Shown piece by piece: positions 56,601 through 64,000 of a stretch of 64,000 bases of DNA. Location: the NCBI GenBank assembly GCA_000727475.1, contig KL647296.1:901836-965835 (forward strand). Direction: 5' to 3'. Below the pieces are notes generated by a model, which did no database searches, was not told the origin of the DNA, and saw only the letters and a list, made by a program, of their open reading frames with translations. The stretch comes from Sarcocystis neurona (taxonomy: Eukaryota; Apicomplexa; Conoidasida; Eucoccidiorida; Sarcocystidae). The translations under genes were made by a program, and so were the position numbers. The first letter of the stretch is position 1, and each line of letters starts with the position of its first letter.

Positions 56601-58860
56601 GTATTTCTCTCTATATAAGTAATTCACATATTTCCGTGTTTACGCAGCCACACCCGTGTAGTATATATATATATGTTTATATGCATAGATGTACTACTCT
56701 TCTGGGCATCATCTGAAGTTATACACACGCCAATTATAGCATTATGTGCATACATATGTACATATGTGTATACATAACGTATGTACACACAGTCGTGGAC
56801 TTACACATATACATATATATATATGCTAAATATACGCACTTTACAAAATTACACATATATATATATGTACATATACGTGAAGTGTATTCAGATTGTCGTG
56901 GACTTTCACGTAATGTAGCGTGTATACAAGACATTCATGGACATGTATGTTAACATATATATATTTATATATGTATATATATAACGTATACGTCAGGAAC
57001 TCGTGGACTTGTATTCGTGTATGTATGTATATATCCCATGCTATGTGTACATATAGGTATTGATAAAACGTGTATAGAAGGCCTTCGTGGAGGGGTATTG
57101 GCGTCGTTACTGCTGTTGTTGCCCGGTGGGTCCTGCAGCATCTGCCGTGCTCGTTTTCTTCTTCGTGTGTCTTCTTCGTCGTGCTCGTCTTCTTCGTCAG
57201 GGCTGCTACTGCTGCTGGTAGTGCTGCTTCTTTGTTTTTTGTGCTCTGCTGCAGCTGCTGTACCTGGTGCTGCTCCGTTTCTCTTTCCCCATGCATGTCC
57301 TCGGGTGTGTTGCTGGGGTGCTGCTGCTGCTGCGTCTGAGGGGTTCTGTTGCATTTCTCCCCCCCACGTTTCTCTGACCATTTTGCGGCGTTTCTTCTCC
57401 TCCTCCTCCTCTTCCTTTCCTTCTTCCTTGCCTCCGCCCTTTGTCCTTCCCTTCCCGTCGTCGTGCTCGTTTTAATCTGCTTCTGCTTCTTTGCTGCTGC
57501 TGCTGTGGGGTCGCAGTTGATCATGGAAAACCCGTCGTACGTGCCGCGGGGAACTTCTTACTTTCTGCACGACGACCGCGGAGGCAGCAGCAGCGGCAGC
57601 AGCAACGGCTCCTCATATTCTTCCTCCGATGAAAAGGAGGAGAAGGAGGTCGACGAGGACGTAAAAGAAGAAGAGGAATCGTCTGCGGCTGTTCCCGACG
57701 AGAGAGAGACAGGACGGGCAGCAGCAGGAGAAAGAGTAAGAGGGAGCACGGATGGAGGAGGAAGGGGAACAGAAGAAACAGCAGCTGAAGGAGAAGAAGC
57801 AACACAGGAAGAAGGAGGAGAGGCAGCAGGCAGCAGCAGGAGAAGAAGAACTGCGGGGTCTGCTGCTGAAACTGCTGCTGCGTCACCTGCCGCAGGGGAG
57901 ACGGGAGAAGGTCTTCCCTCCGAGAAAAAGCAGCAGGAGGATGGAAGAAGAGGAAGCGCGGAGCTGAGAAGGAGACGAAGCACCGGCAGCAACGGTGTTC
58001 ACGCTGGTGCAGCGTCAGGAGAAGCAGAGGCAGTAGCAGCAGCAGCAGCAAAAGGCGGAAGAGCGGCAGCAGCAGCAGGAGATAGTGAGCAGCAGCAACG
58101 GCGCCGGCGTCTCGGCGACGAGGGAAAGAAGAAGAAAAAGGGAGGAACAGATGGAGCTGCGCCGGAGACGGAGGAGGAGGAGGACGGGAAAGAGAGAAGG
58201 AGTGAAGGGAAACAGCAGCAAAGAAGAAGTCGGACAACAGGCAGGAAAAGAAGAGAAAGGAAAACGTGCCGCAATGGGTATCGTGAGGGACTCCTGGCTG
58301 CTGCTGCCTTTGAGCTCGACTCAGAGGATACGAAGGAGGAAGAAGAGGAAGAGGGAGGAACAGGAAAACTCGCGGGCTCGAATCTGGCAGCAGCAGCAGC
58401 TCCTCCTCCGCGTGAGCAGCAGCAGCAGCCGAGAAGCAGCAGTCGGGAAGAGCAAGAAACGCCACTGCAGGGAGGGAAGGATGAAAAAGAACAGCGAGGA
58501 GATCTAATCGAAGACGTGAAACGCCTTTCAAAAGACGGAAAGGAAGAAGAAGAAAATACGGCAGCAGATGAAACGGCTGCGGAACAAACTGTTCCGCGTA
58601 GCGAAATCGTCAGGTAGGCTTTCCGTAGTCAACAAAGTCGTCTACAACTCCACCTGTAGAAGAAGATACTTCTGGCAAGAAGAAATCACCCAAATTCTCT
58701 CCTTAATTCTGTCCCTCTCTCTATCCATATATATCTCTGTCCGTCTCTTTGTCTCCCTCTCTTTCTCTCTGTCTCTATCCATATATATATATATGTGTGT
58801 GTGTCTCTCTCTCTACATGTATATATCTCTATCTGTGTCTCTGTCTCTCTGTCTCTCTAT

Positions 58861-58894
<34 letters not shown>

Positions 58895-59967
58895 GTCTGT
58901 GTGTGTGTCTGTCTGTGTCTCTCTCTATATATCTCTGTGTGTGTCTGTCTATCCATGTATATATGTCTGTGTGTGTGTCTGTCTCTATATATCTCTGTCT
59001 GTGTCTCTGTGTGTCTGTCTCTGTGTCTCTATCCATATATATATGTTTCTGTTTGTGTGTCTGTCTCCCTCTCTGTATATATCTCTGTCTCTCTGTGTCT
59101 CTGTCTCTATCCATATATATCCCTGGCTGTGTCTCTGTCCCCCTCTCTCTCTGTCTCTATCCATATATATATCTCTGTCTGTGTCCCTGTCTCTCTGTCT
59201 CTCTTTCTCTCTCTATCCACATATATATATATATCTGTACGTGTCTGTATCTCTCTATCTCTACCCATGTATATCGCTGTCTGCGTCTCTCTCTATCCAT
59301 ACATATATTTCTGTGTGTGTTTCTCTGTCTCTGTCTCTCTTCCTCTCTGTCCATATATGCTTCTGCGTGTGTCTCTACCCATATACATCTTTCTCTCTGC
59401 CTCTGTCTCTGTGTCTCTCTCTATCCACATATATATATATCTCTGTGTCTCTGTCTCTCTCTCTATATATATCTCTCTGTCTCTGTCTCTCTATCCATAT
59501 ATATGTTTCTGTGTGTGGCTCTGTGTGTCTGTCTCTCGCTCTGTCCATATATATATATATATATATATATCTCTGTCTGTGTGTGTGTCTTATACATATA
59601 TATATATATATCTGTGTGTGCGTCTCGCTGTGTCTCTGTCTCTGTCTCAGTACGTATGTGTGTATCTGTCGAACAGTTTTTCTCCCTCTTTCTCTCTCTC
59701 TCTGTCTCCATATATGTGCATCTCCAACAGACATATAAACATATACATATATATATGTAATAGTGTGTATATCTCTTTACATATACATATATATAACGGT
59801 GTCTATCTCTCTCTATATGTATATGTTGAACAAGGCTTTACGTAGAGATCGTTCGCGTGTCAGAACTGTCGCACACGTGTAGAAGACGTGCCTTTCGATC
59901 ACTTATATGTATATATACATGTGTAGATACAAAGCTTGTTGTGGACCCACGTAAGCGTCGGCGTACG

Positions 59968-60003
<36 letters not shown>

Positions 60004-63000
60004 ATCTTCCTAGTGGGACAGCAATTTTTGCCGTTATATGTGTGTATGTAGAACAGGTTATATGTGTGGATATACAGAGGGAAGCTTTGAGGCGTATATA
60101 TGTGGGTCCCAGGCAGACATCGCCGTGTGTCTCATGTGTGTATGTCATTTTCTGTACTGGAGCAGCGCTAGTCGTCTCAAGTAAATATATCGGCTTTATA
60201 TAAATGTGTAGAACATCTCATACGTATGTATGTATATAAGCTTGGGTAGAGTAGTGGTGAACTTCGTATATACGGCGTTCTAGGGGTCTGTATATGGGTA
60301 TGGGTGAAGGGCAGTGCAGGAGGAGAGAGACGGCCTCCCAGCGGTGCCTGCTGTAAGCAACATTCTCAGGAAGGATGAAACAGCAGCAGCGGGAAGAAAA
60401 AAGAAGAGAGAGAAGGATATACATCGCAGTGTGCTTGCCTGGTATTGCTGCTGCTGCGCTGTTGCTTCTCAGCCGCATGCGTGGGCGGTGCTGCTGTTGC
60501 CGATGGGATACCCCCTGCGTCTCTGTCTGCGTCTCTGGTGCTGCTGCTGCTGTTGCTGCGTAGAGGACTGCACGTGGCGGTAATGCGGACATGTGCGCTG
60601 CATGCCATTTTCTGCTGCTGGTGCTGCTGGTGCCTGTTCGTCTAAAATAGAGTCCCCGGTCCATACAAGAAGCTGTGGGAACCCGGTGACGGCTCCGCAG
60701 CAGCAGGAAGCGCGCAGCGGCAGCAGCAGGAGCAGAAGAAAGGGAAAAAGGCGGCAGCTGCTGCTGCTGCCGCCGAAGGCCGGTGGGTACATGACTTGTA
60801 CGAAGAACTGATGCAGGAGTACGCTGCGCGAGAGGCGGAGGAGCAGCGCGAGCAGAGGCGCAGAGGAACCGCTGCTGCTGCGGAAGCAAGGAAAGGAAGA
60901 GTCACGGGAAGAGGAAGATTTGAAGGAGGAGGAGGAGGAGTTGGCTTCACGCCCAACAGATTTTTTCGGTGGACAAGAAAAGGTCACTTCCTGCGTCCCG
61001 ATCCTCCGGCCGTCAACGGAACCCGCAGACGACGCGAGAGAGGGGGAGGGCGCACAGCAGCAGCAGCAGAAGGCGAAGGAGAGGCAGGAGGAGGAGGAGC
61101 AGCAGCAGCAGGCGGTGATGCTGAAGCAGCACCAGCCGCAGGAGGGATTGCAGCAGCGGCAGGAGGAGCAGCAGCAGCAGCAGGAGGCGAAGACAGAGGA
61201 ACTGGGAACGGAAACAGGGGCACAGGAGCTGCGACAGCAGGAAGAGGAAGGGGAAAAGGACGGGGAACAAGAGGAAGCGGGGGAGCAGTCGACGAGGCAA
61301 AGTGGAGTAGGGAACAGCCGAACAGCAGCAGAGGAAGAGGAGGAGGAGAGGAGCCAAGGGGAGGAGGACCACATACACAGTACGCGTGGAAGAAGACGGA
61401 GAGTTGTGCTGCTGCTGCTGCTTCTGGGGCTGCAGCAGCCTACGGGGTTCCGGGCGGGACAGTCTGCCCTGGTCGTGGGGCTGCCGCTCCTGATGCTGCT
61501 GCTGCTGCTGCCCCTGGTGCCGCTGCTGCTGCCCCTGGTGCTGCTGCAGCTGCTCCTGGTGTTGCTGCGGCTGCTGGTGGTGTTCTGGCGAGTCCTGCTG
61601 TGGGGGGTGCGGCCCCACCGGGAGTAGGGACAGCAGCCGGACGCAGAGGAAGAGACAGACGAAGAGGAACAGGAGGGGGGACAGCAGCAGGAGGAGGAGG
61701 AGTGGCGCCGGTGCCTGAGGCGTCTCATGTTTTCCAGCAGCAACAGCAGTACGGCCCCAGAGCAGCAGCAGCAGCAGAGCAGCTGCAGCAGCAGGGAGAG
61801 CGCAGCAGCGATTTCAGCAGCAGGGGCGGCAACAGACCAGCAACAGCAGCAGCGGAAAGAGGAGGAGGAGAAAAGGAAGTGGCGCAGGTGTTTACCCCTC
61901 TAAGTACGTTGGTCAGCTGCAGCAACAGCAGCAGCAGTGAGGCAACAACTGCAGTAGCGACGAGGGGAAGTCAGGAAGAGGAATGCAGTGCTGCTGCTGT
62001 CGTCTGTATGCGCCGCTTCTCTCTGCATGCCCTCTACCACAGCAAAAATAGTTGCGTCTCCTCACACCTCTTTCACACTCTTCTCATGTGTCAAGCCACA
62101 CATATATATATATGGAAGTTTAGTATAGTCCTTCCTTTCACACATGGATATAAAAGAGGGGCCAGCTGGCTGTATATCTCTATATATGCATATGGATACA
62201 TATATACGGACACAGATACAATTGTGCATGTGTAAATGCATATGTATATATGTAGACACATACACATATATATATATGGGGAAATTTAGTATAGTCCCTG
62301 CTTTTCACATGTGGCTATAAGAGAAGGGCCCGCTGGCCGTGTATCTGTATATGTATGTATATATATATGTGTATCATTATGTACGTATAAACATATATGT
62401 ATGTCTATGTAGACATATATATACACGGATATAGTCCTTGCTTTTCACGTATGGATATTAGAGAAGGGCCAGCTGGCTGTACATATATATAATATTGTAT
62501 GTGTAGATATATGTGTATGTATGTAGGGAGTGAGAATGCCGGCTGTTCCGAAAGAATTTCTTTTTCTCTCTAAATACGCGACTCTAACAGTCAGTCCATC
62601 TCCCTATATGTGTCTATATATTTCATTAGTATATTTACATATATATATATATATATATGCTCTCTATGTGTATATAAACATATACATATATATATATGTA
62701 TATTAAATGTACATGTACTTATGTAGTATATGTGTATACTTATAGCATATAGATGTGTATATGGATATATTGTCAAATATATTTATATACGTCGGAGTGG
62801 CAAAATGAGCTATACCTTTCTACATGCATGCCCATGCCGTCTCCTAAGTCTTTCTACATGTATGTACGTATACGTATATAAGTATATGTATATATACATA
62901 TATGTACAAATGTATTATATGTATATGCTAGTATAGTCAAATAGATATGTGTAGAGAACAAACTTTTTTTTCCTGTGCACACGTGCCCGTATCGTGTCCC

Positions 63001-64000
63001 TCTCTCCGTTTTACATGCATATGTATGTAGGCAGGTATATTTGTGTATGTATGTATATGTAGGGAGGTAGAAGTAGCTTTCGTAAAGGAAAACGAATAGT
63101 TGAAACGCCACCAGGATAAGAGACTGAGCGATCGTCTATCATACAGGCTGCTGGTGTCTGATATGAAGAGAGGCAGACGCAACATATATGTGTATGTTGT
63201 CTCCCCGTGGGTGGACGCCGATATCCGCGCCAATCTCCTGCAAGTAGATCTACGTGTATATGTGTATGCATGCGCATGCACATGTGATTTACATTTTTCT
63301 TCAATATTTGTATACTGGCAGGCTTGTCGGTATGTATAGAGGGAGACACATATATGGCCGATTGGTGCAGCATGTGTGTGAATCGCTGTGCCTTTATATG
63401 TTTGCCGAGAGCAGCATGCGGCTCCGTGGGTTTGTGTGTGCGGCTGTGGGGTGCATGCGCGCAGCACGTGCTCAGCGGCAGTCACCTCCACGGCGATGGC
63501 AGCGGCCTCGGCAGCAGCAGCAGCAACAGCAGTGGGTGAAGCAGCACAGCGGACTTAACAACAGCAGCAGCAACAGCAGCAACAACAGCAGCAACACCAG
63601 CAGCAGCACCAGCAGCAGCAGCAGCGATAGCAGTAGCAGCGGCAGGGATACGCTGCGGTGGCCTGGCGCTGCAACAGGCTACGACGAGAGCGGCGCAGCA
63701 GGACACGCGTGGCAGCAGCAGCACCAGCAGCAGGAGTTTCCCCAGCAGCAGCAGCATCCGCAGCAGCAGCCTCAGCAGCTACAGCCGCTGTACCAGCAGC
63801 AGCAATATTTGCAGCAACAGCAGTTCCCCCAGCAGCAGCAGTACGCACAGGAGCTGCAACAGCATTACCCGCAGCAGCAGCTGCAATACTCACAGCAACA
63901 GCAGTACCCGCAGCAGCTGCAGCAGCTGCAGCAACCGCAGTACCCGCAGCAGCTGCAACAGCAGCAATACCCGCAGCAGCTGCAGCAGCAGCACTACCCG
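53614..64000 (+). CDS. CASC3: Barentsz/CASC3 (MLN51)-like exon-junction-complex protein, partial at right edge
   Basis: Exons: 53614-53710, 55540-56186, 57517-58613, 60651-61887 (all phases match; last donor GTGTTT less certain) and probably 63476 onward, open to the window end. The start is AACAAAATGATG. The N-terminus is acidic (GPEEEERDVFDTSSEESDD across the first splice). The eIF4AIII-binding Btz/SELOR domain is recognisable in two halves: ENPSYVPRGTSYFLHDDR at about 252-269, and YKKLWEPGDG at 619-628 plus EGRWVHDLYEEL at about 656-667. In the family the first half carries the aromatic that stacks on RNA and the RW-HD segment contacts eIF4AIII. About 350 low-complexity, charged residues separate the halves, plus a ~27-residue Ala/Gln/Lys insert between KLW and GRW. 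A Gly/Arg/Ala-rich region follows (to ~1026). The probable exon 5 is Ser- then Gln/Tyr/Pro-rich. Predicted role: core exon-junction complex, mRNA localisation and quality control, shuttling between nucleus and cytoplasm. Confidence 0.82.
53711..55539 (+). other. CASC3-like gene intron 1, CTG minisatellite
   Basis: Donor GTACGC after TSSE plus one base, acceptor GAATAG before 55540, phase 1. It contains a TA run at 53909-53933. From about 54050 to 54400 it has degenerate ~69-bp units combining CTGCTG runs with TCTGGCGTGCGGGTGTAC and TGTGTATGCATTCACTGC-like blocks, then long imperfect CTG to about 55450. The sense strand is CTG throughout. Confidence 0.8.
54050..54400. repeat. Compound CTG minisatellite, ~60-70 bp unit
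   Basis: About five degenerate units. The plus-frame translation shows the period as CVCIHCCCC-SGVRVYCC, CVCIHCRCC-PGVQVYCC, CVWIYCCYC-SGVRVYCC and further diverged copies. It is intronic in the CASC3-like gene model. Confidence 0.7.
56187..57516 (+). other. CASC3-like gene intron 2
   Basis: Donor GTAATA after GRPTWQ, acceptor GTGGGGTCGCAG before LIMENPSYV, phase 0. TA/TATGTA microsatellites at 56360-57000, CTG-rich and polypyrimidine sequence to the acceptor. Confidence 0.8.
58614..60650 (+). other. CASC3-like gene intron 3, with ~1-kb compound microsatellite
   Basis: Donor GTAGGC after EIV plus two bases of a split Arg codon, acceptor TCTAAAATAG before VPGPYKKLW, phase 2. This join restores the conserved YKKLW in frame. 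It contains the pyrimidine/TA array at 58700-59720, further TA runs to 60000 and CTG sequence at 60440-60640. Confidence 0.82.
58700..59720. repeat. Compound (CTCTGT/TCTC)n-(CATATATA)n microsatellite array
   Basis: About one kilobase of alternating blocks: CTCTGTCTCTG or GTGTGTCTGTCT, then CTATCCATATATATATAT, repeated roughly twenty times with variable TA length. Purines are almost absent from the plus strand outside the TA cores. It is stop-free in all three plus frames over nearly its full length, producing spurious Ser/Val/Leu/Ile/Tyr-rich frames. Confidence 0.9.
61888..63475 (+). other. CASC3-like gene intron 4 (tentative), with tandem repeats
   Basis: Donor GTGTTT after KEVAQ and acceptor CACGTGCTCAG before 63476, both phase 0. 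The interior has TA microsatellites and a three-copy repeat at 62105-62485. A possible extra exon lies at 63100-63243 (acceptor GAATAG, donor GTAGAT, phase 0 at both ends), reading KRHQDKRLSDRLSYRLLVSD and SPWVDADIRANLLQ; it is protein-like but unrecognised. Confidence 0.4.
62105..62485. repeat. Three-copy direct repeat, ~140-165 bp spacing
   Basis: Three copies of TATAGTCCTTGCTTTTCAC (first copy with small changes), each followed by TGGATATAAGAGAAGGG or TGGCTATAAGAGAAGGG and CC(A/C)GCTGGC(T/C)GT, at about 62123, 62289 and 62430. They are separated by TATATA microsatellites. Confidence 0.8.
63476..64000 (+). CDS. Gln/Tyr/Pro-rich low-complexity exon (probable C-terminal exon of the CASC3-like gene)
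   Basis: Open in one frame for 175 codons to the window end. It begins RQSPPRRWQRPRQQQQ, passes through an Asn/Ser run, then TLRWPGAATGYDESGAAGHA, then repeated QQQQYPQQLQQ and QQQFPQQ units. Tyr or Phe spaced by Gln-Gln-Leu-Gln gives a prion-like composition of the kind found in RNA-granule proteins. Its membership in the CASC3-like gene rests on phase match and strand; it could be a separate gene. Confidence 0.55.

Noticed and set aside
57521..58531. 336-codon minus frame
   Set aside because: Antisense of CASC3-like exon 3, which carries the conserved Btz half on the plus strand.
58568..59845. 425-codon plus frame, Ser/Val/Leu/Ile/Tyr-rich
   Set aside because: Translation of the CTCTGT/TATATA microsatellite inside the CASC3-like intron; equally open in other frames, and the true splice donor precedes it at 58613.
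1..64000. Search for transposon, retroelement or viral genes
   Set aside because: No reverse transcriptase, integrase, transposase or capsid motif was recognised in any frame read; absence is limited to what can be seen by eye.

Overview
This window reads as nuclear DNA of a coccidian apicomplexan, most probably an Eimeria species (species not resolved). The evidence is massive CAG/CTG trinucleotide tracts in exons and introns, homopolymeric Gln/Ser/Ala runs inside conserved enzymes, introns of 0.5-2 kb with polypyrimidine or TA-rich sequence, and AAAATGG-like start contexts. There is no bacterial, viral or transposon gene. Almost all long open frames are repeat translations; real genes had to be assembled from short conserved blocks joined at phase-compatible GT/AG sites. 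All joins come from reading the sequence only, without transcript support.

Layout. 1-441 is a gap. 727-3907 (minus) is the 5' part of a biosynthetic-type threonine dehydratase, with an unrecognised coding-like exon (3968-4254) just upstream on the same strand. 4.97-10.2 kb is TA-microsatellite-rich spacer with minisatellites. 10223-13153 (minus) is a small three-exon gene with a C-terminal UBA/HYPK-like domain. 13.5-21.5 kb is poor in trinucleotide repeats and holds two tentative minus-strand gene models. 22055-38887 (plus) is a nine-exon SNF2 ATPase of the Fun30/SMARCAD1 class, about 2,200 residues. 38.9-49.5 kb is spacer with a few isolated coding-like exons. 49.5-52.1 kb is CAG-rich, contains a 543-base gap and has exon candidates on both strands. 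53614 to the window end (plus) is a Barentsz/CASC3 (MLN51)-like exon-junction-complex protein that runs off the right edge.

Function. The genes look like unrelated housekeeping neighbours: amino-acid metabolism, a possible ribosome-associated chaperone or NatA cofactor, chromatin remodelling, and mRNA processing. Three of the recognised proteins carry very large low-complexity insertions placed exactly between conserved motifs. CAG repeats are mostly on the sense strand in exons while CTG repeats are on the sense strand in introns, and this polarity helped locate exons such as 727-800.
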